64,000 nt of DNA. It comes from SHXR01 sp046160305 (GTDB taxonomy: Bacteria > Pseudomonadota > Gammaproteobacteria > Burkholderiales > SG8-39). Shown here piece by piece: positions 41,409 through 50,729 of the stretch. The position numbers and the translations under genes were made by a program. The DNA lies in the NCBI GenBank assembly GCA_046160305.1, contig JBJXGX010000078.1:62001-126000 (forward strand). Direction: 5' to 3'. The notes under the pieces are model-generated. The model did not search any database. It was not told the origin of the DNA and saw only the letters and a list, made by a program, of their open reading frames with translations. Numbering within the stretch: position 1 is the stretch's first letter; every line of letters begins with the position of its first letter.

Positions 41409-42098
41409 CTAGCCGGCCCTCCGCTCGCCGAAGATGGCGGTGCCTATACGTACGATGGTAGCGCCTGCCGCGATCGCCTGCTCAAGGTCGAGCGACATTC
41501 CCATGGAGAGAGTGTCCATCGCGACGCCGGCCGCGACGCACTGAATACGAAGCGCGGCCAGGGATTCAAACCGTGATCGCTGGAGAGCCACGTCCGAGGT
41601 CGGCTCAGGAACGGTCATCAGGCCGCGCAATCGAAGGCCCGGCATTGCAGCAATGGATTTCGCAAGCGAGACCACCGCATCGGGCGCGCATCCACTTTTC
41701 GACGCCTCACCGCTGGTATTCACCTGGATGCACGCCTGCAGGGCCGGAAGCGATGCCGGACGCTGCGAAGAAAGACGCTCCGCGATCTTGCTCCGGTCTA
41801 TCGCGTGGACCCATGTGAACCGCTCGGCGATCAGTCGGGTCTTGTTACTCTGAATCGGTCCGATGAAATGCCAGGTGATCGCGAGATCGGTAAGCATGGC
41901 CATCTTCTCGATTGCCTCTTGCACGTAGTTCTCGCCGAAGTGTGTTTGACCCGCGGCGAACGCAGTCCGAATTCGATCGGCAGCGAACGTCTTGGATACA
42001 GCGAGGAGAAGAATGTCACGAGGATCGCGGCCCGCAGATGCGGCGGCCGCGACGATGCGTGATTTGACGCCTTGCAGCGAATTTTGCAGTGTGTCCAT
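41409..42098 (-). CDS. yggS: YggS family PLP-homeostasis protein
   Basis: A 229-residue PLP-binding TIM-barrel protein (PLPBP/YggS/PROSC). PLP is held by the lysine in LLAVSKT; the FGENYVQEA, WHFIGPIQSNK and LSMGMSLDLEQAIAAGATIVRIGTA family blocks are present. It buffers pyridoxal phosphate and affects amino- and keto-acid balance rather than catalysing a reaction. Its start is 181 bases from that of the divergent pilT. Confidence 0.95.
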   Translation of the reverse strand: MDTLQNSLQGVKSRIVAAAASAGRDPRDILLLAVSKTFAADRIRTAFAAGQTHFGENYVQEAIEKMAMLTDLAITWHFIGPIQSNKTRLIAERFTWVHAIDRSKIAERLSSQRPASLPALQACIQVNTSGEASKSGCAPDAVVSLAKSIAAMPGLRLRGLMTVPEPTSDVALQRSRFESLAALRIQCVAAGVAMDTLSMGMSLDLEQAIAAGATIVRIGTAIFGERRAG

Positions 42099-42279
42099 AA
42101 TCGCCCGAGCTCCCTGATCTGAGCGGGATTCCCGTTTCGGCCAAGTCGTCCAATCGCGTGTGTGTTATCGCCGGTCGACAACGCTTGAAAACCCGTCTCG
42201 ACGGGATGCTCGAACGGTGGCGCTAGTATTCGTAACACCTCGGCGCAGACCCGATCCGCAACCCCGAAGGAAATTCTAT

Positions 42280-43323
42280 ATGGACATCACCGAGCTGCTC
42301 GCATTTGTTGTCAAGAACAAAGCCTCGGACTTGCACCTGTCGGCCGGACTGCCCCCGATGCTTCGCGTGCACGGCGATGTCAGGCGCATCAATCTGCCGG
42401 CGATGGATCATTCGCAGATCCACGCGATGATCTACGACATCATGAACGATGCGCAGCGCAAGAACTACGAAGAGAATCTCGAGTGCGACTTCTCGTTCGA
42501 CGTTCCGGGTCTGTCGCGATTTCGCGTCAACGCCTTCATGCAGCAGCGTGGCTCGGCATCGGTGATGCGGGTGGTGCCAAGCAAAGTGTTGTCCCTCGAG
42601 CAGCTCAATGCCCCGAAAATGTTCGGCGAATTGGCGCTCAAACCGCGCGGGATGGTGCTGGTGACCGGTCCGACCGGGTCGGGCAAGTCGACAACGCTTG
42701 CCGCCATGGTCAATCATCTTAACGAGACCGAATTCGGCCACATCCTCACCGTCGAGGATCCGATCGAGTTCGTCCACGAATCGAAGAAATGCCTCATCAA
42801 TCAGCGCGAAGTCGGACCGCATACGCTGTCATTTTCCAATGCGCTGCGATCGGCGTTGCGCGAGGACCCGGACTGTATCCTGGTCGGTGAGTTGCGGGAT
42901 CTCGAAACGATTCGCCTCGCACTGACCGCCGCCGAAACGGGTCACTTGGTATTCGGTACCTTGCACACCAGCTCGGCGGCCAAGACCATCGATCGTGTCG
43001 TTGACGTTTTTCCCGCGGCGGAGAAAGAGATGGTGCGTGCGATGTTGTCCGAATCGCTGCAGGCGGTTATTTCCCAGACGTTGATGAAGACGAAGGACGG
43101 AAACGGCCGGGTCGCCGCCCACGAAATCATGGTGGCAACACCCGCCATTCGCAACCTGATCCGCGAGTCGAAGGTTGCCCAGATGTATTCGGCGATTCAG
43201 ACCGGACAACAGTTCGGCATGCAGACGCTCGACCAGAATCTGCAGGACCTGGTGCGCCGGAACATTGTCAGCCCAAGTGAGGCACGCATCCGCGCCGTCA
43301 ACCGCGATCTGTTTCCAGGCTGA
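42280..43323 (+). CDS. pilT: Type IV pilus retraction ATPase PilT
   Basis: A 347-residue hexameric motor that depolymerises pili for twitching motility and DNA uptake. N-terminus MDITELLAFVVKNKASDLHL, Walker A GPTGSGKST (K136), and the PilT C-terminal region with the AIRNLIRE motif (AIRNLIRESKVAQ), essential for retraction, are intact. The ATG at 42280 follows GAAGGA; the open frame runs 40 codons further upstream without family similarity. It is divergent from yggS and 80 bases upstream of pilU. Confidence 0.97.
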   Translation: MDITELLAFVVKNKASDLHLSAGLPPMLRVHGDVRRINLPAMDHSQIHAMIYDIMNDAQRKNYEENLECDFSFDVPGLSRFRVNAFMQQRGSASVMRVVPSKVLSLEQLNAPKMFGELALKPRGMVLVTGPTGSGKSTTLAAMVNHLNETEFGHILTVEDPIEFVHESKKCLINQREVGPHTLSFSNALRSALREDPDCILVGELRDLETIRLALTAAETGHLVFGTLHTSSAAKTIDRVVDVFPAAEKEMVRAMLSESLQAVISQTLMKTKDGNGRVAAHEIMVATPAIRNLIRESKVAQMYSAIQTGQQFGMQTLDQNLQDLVRRNIVSPSEARIRAVNRDLFPG

Positions 43324-43403
43324 CAAGGCTCCGCACGACAATCATCGTCGCCTGTCATTGACCGCGGCGAATCGAATCGAACAACACCGCGGGGAACGCA
43401 CAG

Positions 43404-44546
43404 ATGGAACGCGATCAGGCAACGAAATTCATGTACGAGCTATGCCGGCTCGTCGTAACGAAAAAGGCATCCGACCTCTTCATCACCACCGGCTTTCCAC
43501 CGGCGGTCAAGATGGACGGCCGCGTCACACCGGTTTCCCAAACGGTACTCACTGCGCAGCACACCGCCGAGCTCACCCGCTCCGTCATGAACGATCGGCA
43601 GGCGGCGGAGTTCGAAGCGACGAAAGAGTGCAATTTCGCGATCACGCCCGCCAACATCGGGCGATTTCGCGTGAACGCCTTCGTGCAACAGGGCTCGATC
43701 GGCATGGTCATGCGGCTTATCAACTCCACCATTCCGACATTTACCGATCTTGAGCTTCCGTCGGTATTGAAGGATGTCGCGCTCACAAAGCGCGGACTGG
43801 TCATCATCGTGGGTGGAACCGGATCCGGAAAGTCGACAACGCTTGCCGCGCTCCTTGGGTACCGGAACGAGCAGTCGTACGGACACATCGTCACGATTGA
43901 AGATCCGGTCGAATACGTGCATCCGCACAAGAACTGCATCATCACGCAACGCGAGGTCGGCGTTGACACCGACGACTGGGGATCCGCCCTCAAGAACACG
44001 CTGCGACAGGCACCCGATGTCATCATGATGGGCGAGATCCGCGACACCGCCACGATGGAATATGCGATCCAGTTTGCCGAGACCGGGCACCTGTGTCTTG
44101 CGACCTTGCACGCCAATAGCGCCAATCAGGCCATCGATCGCATCGTCAATTTCTTTCCCGAGGAACGCCACGAGCAACTGCTGATGGATCTATCGCTCAA
44201 TCTGCGGGCGATGATCTCGCAGCGGCTCGTGCCACGCAAGGAATCGAAGGGTCGCGCCGCGGCAATCGAGATCCTGCTCAATTCTCCGTTGATCTCGGAA
44301 AAGATATTCGCGGGCGAAGTCGCCGAGATCAAAGAGATCATGAAGCGCTCGCGCGAGCTCGGCATGCAGACGTTCGATCAGCATCTGTTCGAACTCTACG
44401 ACGCCGGCGCGATTACCTTCGAAGATGCTCTGCGCAACGCCGATTCGATGAACGATCTGCGATTGATGATCAAGCTGAAGAGCAAGGAATCCAAGGGCAA
44501 GGACCTTGGCGAGGGCCTCGGGCACCTGGAGATCATGAAGTCGTAG
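43404..44546 (+). CDS. pilU: PilT-dependent retraction ATPase PilU
   Basis: A 380-residue paralogue of PilT with Walker A GGTGSGKST (K143), DLFITTGFPPAVKMDGRV in the N domain, and a longer C-terminal tail rich in lysine (LKSKESKGKDLGEG). PilU adds force to PilT-driven retraction but cannot replace it. The pilT-pilU tandem is standard. It converges on the rRNA methyltransferase gene with a 52-base gap. Confidence 0.95.
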   Translation: MERDQATKFMYELCRLVVTKKASDLFITTGFPPAVKMDGRVTPVSQTVLTAQHTAELTRSVMNDRQAAEFEATKECNFAITPANIGRFRVNAFVQQGSIGMVMRLINSTIPTFTDLELPSVLKDVALTKRGLVIIVGGTGSGKSTTLAALLGYRNEQSYGHIVTIEDPVEYVHPHKNCIITQREVGVDTDDWGSALKNTLRQAPDVIMMGEIRDTATMEYAIQFAETGHLCLATLHANSANQAIDRIVNFFPEERHEQLLMDLSLNLRAMISQRLVPRKESKGRAAAIEILLNSPLISEKIFAGEVAEIKEIMKRSRELGMQTFDQHLFELYDAGAITFEDALRNADSMNDLRLMIKLKSKESKGKDLGEGLGHLEIMKS

Positions 44547-44598
44547 GGATCGAATGTCGAAACGCCGCGGCCTTACACTAAAGCTAAAGCGACCAACA

Positions 44599-45768
44599 CT
44601 AGACCGGCGGCGCGGCGGGCTTTTTCCTCACATGGCCCGGCACCATCCGAAACTCGAACAAGCGGCATTCGATCGCGCCGTTGAATAACACCGTGCGGCG
44701 CGACTCGCGTAGCCGGACCAGACCGGGGAAATTCATTGCGTCGGTCAGGAAGTAGCAGCACCAACCGGCGAAATGCTGCTTCAGCGTGGTTCCCAATTGC
44801 GGAAAGTAGCTAAGCAATTGAGCCTCCTCGCCGATCCGCACGCCGTAGGGCGGGTTCGAGACGAGAACGCCCGCGCTCGTGGGCGGCTCGACATGCAAGG
44901 CGTTTTCCTTCTTCAGCGTTACCGAGGATTCAAGGCCAAGCGCACGCAACGAATCCTCGGCCGCCCGAACGGCCTGCTCCGCGCGATCGCTGCCATGAAT
45001 GCCGGGTCGCGCATCGGGCCGTCGTGAATCGCGCGCCTCTTTTTGCAATCGTTTCCATTGATCCGCCTCGAAGCCGATGAGCCGCTCGAATCCGAATTCG
45101 CGATTCGCGCCAGGGGCGATGTGGTGCGCGATCAATGCGGCCTCGATCAAGAACGTGCCGCTGCCGCACATCGGATCGAGGAGTGTTTCCTCCGGCGTCC
45201 ATCCGGCCAGTGACAGGATGCCGGCGGCCAGATTCTCACGCAGCGGTGCTTCCACCGACTCGCCGCGATAACCGCGCTTGAACAGCGGTTCGCCTGACGT
45301 GTCCAGATACAAGGTCGCGTCGGTTTGCGTCAGGAATACGCTGATGCGCACATCCGGTGAACGTGTATCGACACTTGGCCGGCGCCCCGCTTCATCCCGA
45401 AATCGATCGCATATCGCGTCCTTCACCCGCAGCGTCGCGAATTCGAGACTGCGCAGCGGCGAGCGAATGGCGGTGATATCGACGCGGATCGTCTGATCCG
45501 GACTGAACCATTTCCCCCAATCCACCGTTCGCGCAAGATCGTAGAGATCCTGATCGGACTTGTATTCGCCGCGCCGTATCTGCAGCAGGATCCGGGACGC
45601 GATGCGGCTCCAGAGGTTCACCCGATAACAGGTCTCGAGCGTGCCGCGGAAATGGACGCCACCGGGAACCACTGCAACATCGCTTGCATCGAGCGCGCGC
45701 AGTTCGGCGGCCAGCGGATCCTCGAGACCGCGCGGACACGGTGCGAAGAATGAAAAGGGTGCTGTCAT
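44599..45768 (-). CDS. THUMP-domain class I RNA methyltransferase (RlmL N-half type)
   Basis: A 389-residue SAM-dependent methyltransferase. An N-terminal THUMP domain (about 50-160) precedes the catalytic domain with SAM loop LLDPMCGSGTFLIEAAL and the active-site SNPPYGVRI. The E. coli RlmL N-half makes m2G2445 of 23S rRNA; the single-domain form here probably does the same reaction, with no fused RlmK half. It overlaps the aminopeptidase gene by four bases. Confidence 0.9.
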   Translation of the reverse strand: MTAPFSFFAPCPRGLEDPLAAELRALDASDVAVVPGGVHFRGTLETCYRVNLWSRIASRILLQIRRGEYKSDQDLYDLARTVDWGKWFSPDQTIRVDITAIRSPLRSLEFATLRVKDAICDRFRDEAGRRPSVDTRSPDVRISVFLTQTDATLYLDTSGEPLFKRGYRGESVEAPLRENLAAGILSLAGWTPEETLLDPMCGSGTFLIEAALIAHHIAPGANREFGFERLIGFEADQWKRLQKEARDSRRPDARPGIHGSDRAEQAVRAAEDSLRALGLESSVTLKKENALHVEPPTSAGVLVSNPPYGVRIGEEAQLLSYFPQLGTTLKQHFAGWCCYFLTDAMNFPGLVRLRESRRTVLFNGAIECRLFEFRMVPGHVRKKPAAPPV

Positions 45769-48404
45769 TGAAGGTGTCGGCGGCGAATGCTCACCGTCCG
45801 TTCGAGCTCTCCGGTCGCCTCGAGGACCTTGCGACGCAGATCAATATCGAGCGTGGGGTGTGCATCCAGAAATCGATGAACCTCTGCCAGCGCCTCGGCA
45901 CTGCGTTGCCCGCCGATAAATGCGTCCAGCCAACGATTGACGAAAAAAATCTTTCGCTCGCGCTTCAGACGCGGCAGCGCTTCGAGCGCCTTGGCGAGAT
46001 ATGGGCTCGTCCGTTCCGCATGTTCAGGCGCATTGAACGGGCCGAGCGCCTCTTCGATCCATGCCTCGGGCAGGGTCGGATCGCCTAGGAACGCATCGAA
46101 TTGCATTCGCTTCTGGTCGCTTCGCGCACTCGCCAAGGCGTATCGATAACGTCGCCCCTCATCGTTGTCGCTCTGCGCATTGACCGCTTGAATCAACGTT
46201 TCGGACGCAGGCATGTCGACCGTCGCCAGCCGTTGAATGATGCGATGGTGATCGCGAATGGACAATGGCATGTCCTGGAAGTGCCGCTGGTTCTGCACGA
46301 GTTCCTTAAGGAAGATCAGTCCATCTTTACTGGCTGCAACCGCCGCCAATGCTCGAAAGTAGGTAATGCGCAGTCCGGGCGTCTTTGCCGTAGAGATACG
46401 GGCGATCAGCGCTTGGTCAACCGTTGGCGCAAGCAGCATCTGCCCGGCCTCGGACAGGTACCAGCGAACCGCGATCTGCATCCGCGCGAGTAGCGCGGTC
46501 AGGGTGATTTCGTCCGTTTCATGGGTGAGCCCTGCGATCGCAAGTGCCACGAAATCGCCCGGCGCGTACTCGCCTTCCCGCACACTATCCCACATCGCGT
46601 TCCATACGAGTGCTCTGCGGAGCGGATCGCGCATTCGGGGTAACGCCTCGGACAAGTACGCGCGGCTGCGCGCATCGAGCATGAACAAGCCATACCCCAC
46701 GTCCTGGTCGTTCATGAGGACATACGATGGCATCCTGGTACCTCGTAGCGTCGGCACGCGCGTTCGGGGCCCCGAGAGCGCCACATCCACGACCCTATCG
46801 CCCGAGCCGTCGTCACCCAGCAGCACGCGGATCCGTTGCGGCCAAAGGCCCGTGTCACCAAGTGTATTGGTTTGGCGGATGACCACGTCACCAAGACCGG
46901 TAACGGGATCACCTGCCCAATCCACCGTGATCTTCGCCATGCCCCGGCGCTTGATCCAGGCACCTGCCCAGCGCGTGAAATCACGTCCCGACGAATTCTC
47001 GAGCACGCCTACCAGATCTCGCCAACTCGCTGCGCCATAGGCATGTCTTCGGACGAACGCCCGTACAGCGTGCCGAAAGACGTCCTCGCCGATCGCGAAT
47101 TCGGCTTGCCGCAAAATCGCCGGTCCCTTGCTGTAGACGATGCTGCCATACGCTGACTTCGCGGCGGACAGGTTCGGGATCGCTTGCCATATCGGCGTGG
47201 TCCCCTGCGTGGCATCGGTACGATACGCGTTGGTCTTGAGGGCGAGAAACGCGATCCACGGATTGAGCTCCGGTACGATTGCCGCCGCCGCTTTGGCCGC
47301 CATCAGATTGGCGAAGCCTTCCTTCAGCCACAGGTCGTCGAACCAGCGCATCGTCACCAGGTTGCCGAACCATTGGTGGGATGTCTCGTGGAAGATCAGA
47401 TTCGCCCGCCGCAGATGATCGGCCGCGCCTGGGACAGATGGGAACAGGACCGCGTCTTCCCGCAGAAATGTCGCGCCGGCGTGCTCCATGCCGTTGTAGG
47501 GAAACTCCGGGATCAGCACGAGATCATATTTGGCGAACGGAAATCGATGATCGAAGTACGACTCGAAGTACCGGATCGCCGCGCGATTGAGGCGCAGCAC
47601 CTCTTGCGCTTCCGCCCGCGCTCGCGCAGAGCGTGAACGCCTGACGAACAGGCGAGTCGTGTCGCCATCCGTTCCGGTCAGGATGTCGAACGGTCCCGCC
47701 GCGAACGCGAAGAGATACGTGCTGATCGGCTCGCTTTCCAGAAATCGGACGACCTTGCGTTGATCGCCGCTGGTGAACTGTTCGGATGCGACCGGCGCGT
47801 TCGCCACGACCTGCCAGGCGGCGGGCACATCAAGAGCCAGCGTGAAGCGTCCCTTCAGATCGGGTTGATCGAAGCATGGGAAGACCGTGCTTGCATCGGC
47901 AGGCACCAGCAGCGAATAGACATAGTCGCTCGTGTCTTCCCGGTCTCGATAGCGTGTGAGACCGGACCCTGACACGGCAATCGGTGATGAGAAGTCGATA
48001 CGCAATCGATTCACACCGGCCCGCAGATGTTCGGCGGGAATGATGATGTGATCGTTTTCCAAGCGGACGCCGCGAGCGGCGAGGCCATTGACCGCTTCCA
48101 CCCGCGCATCCGATCGTGGTCCGGGCCGCCAATCGAGAATCAACGCGACGCGCCTGTCGAGCGTGAACTCGATCTCGATCGTGCCACGCAAGATATCGAT
48201 ATCGGAGGACACCAGCGCATCGATGCGATAGCGAATGTCCCGATAGTGCCGTGCTCGCCATCTTGCCAGCTCAAGGGAGATTCCCGGTTCGAGAAGTGAC
48301 GACATCTGCGTGCGGGCGACGGTCATGGCGGGGGCGATGGACAATGCGGCGACGAGCGCGATCGCGACTGCCATCATCGGGCGTAGCGTTGCGCGAGGTG
48401 CCAT
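45765..48404 (-). CDS. M1-family zinc aminopeptidase, exported
   Basis: About 879 residues from the ATG at 48402-48404, which gives an Arg-containing signal peptide (MAPRATLRPMMAVAIALVAA). An ATG at 48377 (ATGA overlap with the upstream stop) is an alternative; the 1057-residue open frame overlaps the upstream gene and is rejected. Zinc motif HETSHQW with H339, E340, H343 and third ligand E362 in WLKEGFAN. The exopeptidase motif reads NGMEHAG instead of GxMEN, so H308 stands where Asn is usual. An ERAP1-like helical C-terminal domain fills residues 530-860. It is the eighth gene of the minus-strand string. Confidence 0.9.
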   Translation of the reverse strand: MAPRATLRPMMAVAIALVAALSIAPAMTVARTQMSSLLEPGISLELARWRARHYRDIRYRIDALVSSDIDILRGTIEIEFTLDRRVALILDWRPGPRSDARVEAVNGLAARGVRLENDHIIIPAEHLRAGVNRLRIDFSSPIAVSGSGLTRYRDREDTSDYVYSLLVPADASTVFPCFDQPDLKGRFTLALDVPAAWQVVANAPVASEQFTSGDQRKVVRFLESEPISTYLFAFAAGPFDILTGTDGDTTRLFVRRSRSARARAEAQEVLRLNRAAIRYFESYFDHRFPFAKYDLVLIPEFPYNGMEHAGATFLREDAVLFPSVPGAADHLRRANLIFHETSHQWFGNLVTMRWFDDLWLKEGFANLMAAKAAAAIVPELNPWIAFLALKTNAYRTDATQGTTPIWQAIPNLSAAKSAYGSIVYSKGPAILRQAEFAIGEDVFRHAVRAFVRRHAYGAASWRDLVGVLENSSGRDFTRWAGAWIKRRGMAKITVDWAGDPVTGLGDVVIRQTNTLGDTGLWPQRIRVLLGDDGSGDRVVDVALSGPRTRVPTLRGTRMPSYVLMNDQDVGYGLFMLDARSRAYLSEALPRMRDPLRRALVWNAMWDSVREGEYAPGDFVALAIAGLTHETDEITLTALLARMQIAVRWYLSEAGQMLLAPTVDQALIARISTAKTPGLRITYFRALAAVAASKDGLIFLKELVQNQRHFQDMPLSIRDHHRIIQRLATVDMPASETLIQAVNAQSDNDEGRRYRYALASARSDQKRMQFDAFLGDPTLPEAWIEEALGPFNAPEHAERTSPYLAKALEALPRLKRERKIFFVNRWLDAFIGGQRSAEALAEVHRFLDAHPTLDIDLRRKVLEATGELERTVSIRRRHLQ

Positions 48405-49063
48405 GGCAACATCAATACGGCCATGACACCCGCGACGATCGCAACAATTGCGACGAGGCGTAGCGGCCACGCGCCGAGCAAGTCGACGATGGTCGGCTGA
48501 TCCGGCTTGGATTGCCCGAGAAAACCATAGTTGGCCCCGATCGACAAGTTCACCGGAAGAACGGCGATTCCGTAGATTACCGTGGCCAGACACGCGATCT
48601 TGTAGTCGCGCCAAGACGGTCGATACCGGTCGGCGACCAACGCGTAGACGGCGGCCACGACGATCATTCCGTGACTCAACCAGAAATGCCAGTAGATCGG
48701 ATCGCCCGGCCCCTCCTTCAATACCGGTGTAATGAGCGCCTGGGTGCATAGCCCGAATCCCCAGAAATAAAGGAGCGGCCGGAGCCATTTCCACTGGGTT
48801 GCGAGATAGGCGCCCGCTGCCAGGGACGTCCAATGGCACATTTGCAAGGGCAGGGTTTCGAACGCTCGCAGCTCGGGTGGCATGGCCTTCCATGTGTGAA
48901 ACGCGAGCCACTCCGCGACCACCAGTACGCCGATCCATCGAATCATCGGTGATCCACGCGATCGACCATGTCCGTGCCGGGCAAGCGCCACCGCGATGAG
49001 CGCGATCGTTATCAGCGCAAGCGCATGCAAGGTACCGAACGCACGGAACTGCGACGCATCCAT
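48374..49063 (-). CDS. TIGR02206/YwaF family integral membrane protein
   Basis: A 229-residue membrane protein with about seven helices. The FGTLHALALITIALIAVAL start, EWLAFHTWK, LPLQMCHWTSLAAGAYL and the tail with WPLRLVAIVAIVAGV fit the YwaF family; function unknown. It overlaps the aminopeptidase start and follows ilvA by 19 bases. Confidence 0.8.
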   Translation of the reverse strand: MDASQFRAFGTLHALALITIALIAVALARHGHGRSRGSPMIRWIGVLVVAEWLAFHTWKAMPPELRAFETLPLQMCHWTSLAAGAYLATQWKWLRPLLYFWGFGLCTQALITPVLKEGPGDPIYWHFWLSHGMIVVAAVYALVADRYRPSWRDYKIACLATVIYGIAVLPVNLSIGANYGFLGQSKPDQPTIVDLLGAWPLRLVAIVAIVAGVMAVLMLPWHLAQRYAR

Positions 49064-49082
49064 TGGGACGGCTCGATCGCTG

Positions 49083-50297
49083 CTAAACCGGACTACCGAT
49101 CAACTCGGCGCGAAATCCCGCGCGTGCCATCTGATCCAGGATGTCTGCGATATGCGGGCGACCGCGCGCTTGAATGACGAATTCCACTTCGGCGGACAAG
49201 ACCGGCGCATTGGTGAACGCGCGCTGGTGGTGGACCTCCTCGATATTGGCGCCTGCATCGGCGAGGCAGGTCGTCACCTTCGCGAGGGCACCGGGCAGAT
49301 CGCGCAACTGAACGCGAAGTCGCGCGAGGCGGCCCGCGCGGACCATGCCCCGCTCGATGATGTCCGATAGCAGCAATGGATCGATGTTTCCGCCGGAAAG
49401 AACGAGACCGACCTTTCGACCACGAAACCGTTCCGGTGCCGCGAGCAAGGCAGCGAGGCTTGCCGCACCCGCGCCTTCGGCGACGGACTTCTCGATATCG
49501 AGCAAATGGAGGATCGCCTGTTCGATGTCGCCCTCCTCGACCAGCACGATCTCGCTTACCAGACGCCGGATGATGGGCAACGTGAGTGCGCCCGGCTGTT
49601 TGACGGCGATGCCCTCTGCGATGGTCGTGATCGAAAACGTCGGCACCGCATCATGCAAGGCGGCATGTACCGCAGGGAACCCCGCGGTCTCGACCCCGAC
49701 GATATCGATTCCGGGCGAAAGCGCGGTCGCGGCGATCGCCATGCCGCTCACCAGCCCGCCGCCGCCGACCGGCACGACCAAGCATTGCAGATCCGGGAAA
49801 GCCTCCAGCATTTCCAGCGCAACGGTCCCTTGTCCGCTGATCACATCTTCGTCGTCGTAGGGATGCACGATCGTGAGACCGCGCTCGCTTGCAAGCGCCA
49901 GTCCATGCAGGCGGGCTTCGTCGAAGGTTTCCCCGGCGAGCACGATCTCGGCGCCATGGTCCCGCGTGCGTTCGACCTTCACATGCGGGGTGAAGCGGGG
50001 CATCACGATGACCGCCCGCGTGTCGAGCCGGCGCGCGTGGTACGCCACGCCTTGCGCGTGATTGCCGGCCGATACCGCAAGGACCCCTTGGCGGCGCGCA
50101 TCCGGGGCAAGGCGAGCGAGGGCGTTGAGCGCACCGCGTTCCTTGAACGACGCGGTGAACTGATGATTCTCGAATTTGACGATGACGGTGGCGCCGGTGA
50201 TCTCGGAGAGCGTGCGCGAGACGGTGCACGGCGTGTGAACGATGCCATCCGCGATCAGACGGGCGGCGGCACGGATCGATTCGAGCGTAACCGTCAT
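49083..50297 (-). CDS. ilvA: Threonine ammonia-lyase with ACT domain (IlvA/TdcB type)
   Basis: A 404-residue PLP enzyme that turns L-threonine into 2-oxobutanoate for isoleucine synthesis or catabolism. PLP lysine is in ASFKERGALNAL; the phosphate-binding glycine loop is VPVGGGGLVSG. A single C-terminal ACT domain (LRVQLRDLPGALAKVTTCLADA) suggests allosteric control. Shorter than E. coli IlvA (514, two regulatory segments), closest in layout to the 400-residue threonine ammonia-lyases. Start ATG at 50295-50297 with AGGA upstream. Confidence 0.93.
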   Translation of the reverse strand: MTVTLESIRAAARLIADGIVHTPCTVSRTLSEITGATVIVKFENHQFTASFKERGALNALARLAPDARRQGVLAVSAGNHAQGVAYHARRLDTRAVIVMPRFTPHVKVERTRDHGAEIVLAGETFDEARLHGLALASERGLTIVHPYDDEDVISGQGTVALEMLEAFPDLQCLVVPVGGGGLVSGMAIAATALSPGIDIVGVETAGFPAVHAALHDAVPTFSITTIAEGIAVKQPGALTLPIIRRLVSEIVLVEEGDIEQAILHLLDIEKSVAEGAGAASLAALLAAPERFRGRKVGLVLSGGNIDPLLLSDIIERGMVRAGRLARLRVQLRDLPGALAKVTTCLADAGANIEEVHHQRAFTNAPVLSAEVEFVIQARGRPHIADILDQMARAGFRAELIGSPV

Positions 50298-50304
50298 GGG
50301 AATC

Positions 50305-50718
50305 CTAGAACGGCTTGACGACGACGAAGAGGGTCGTCGCGATGAGGAACAGCACCGGGACCTCGTTGAACAGGCGATACCAACGGTGTGTCCGTGTATT
50401 CCGATCATGCCTGAATGCGATGAGAATCTTCCAGCACCAGAGGTGGTAGGCGATCGTCAATGCCACCACGGCGAGTTTCGCGTGCAGCCAACCGCCGCTG
50501 ATCCCGTATCCGAGCCAAAGCCAGATTCCGAACGCGATCGTCAACACGGCGCCGGGTGTCATGATGCCGTAGAAGAGCTTGCTTTCCATGATCTTGAAGC
50601 GATCCAGGCTTGGCGCGTCGCTCGCCATCGCGTGGTAGACGAACAGGCGCGGCAGGTAGAACAATCCGGCGAACCAGGTCACCATGAAAATGATATGAAA
50701 CGCCTTCACCCAAAGCAT
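50305..50718 (-). CDS. hemJ: Protoporphyrinogen IX oxidase HemJ
   Basis: A 137-residue four-helix membrane protein of the HemJ (UPF0093/CopD-like) family that oxidises protoporphyrinogen IX in many bacteria lacking HemG/HemY. Conserved His8 in KAFHIIFMVTWFAGLFYLPR is the heme-ligand candidate; YHLWCWK and the C-terminal RLFNEVPVLFLI are kept. Seven bases separate it from ilvA, eleven from the ABC permease. Confidence 0.9.
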   Translation of the reverse strand: MLWVKAFHIIFMVTWFAGLFYLPRLFVYHAMASDAPSLDRFKIMESKLFYGIMTPGAVLTIAFGIWLWLGYGISGGWLHAKLAVVALTIAYHLWCWKILIAFRHDRNTRTHRWYRLFNEVPVLFLIATTLFVVVKPF

Positions 50719-50729
50719 GTCGGTGCCCT

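Noticed and set aside
48405..48938. N-terminal extension of the M1 aminopeptidase to 1057 residues
   Set aside because: It would overlap most of the YwaF-like gene in another frame and bury the signal peptide; the first supported start is 48404.
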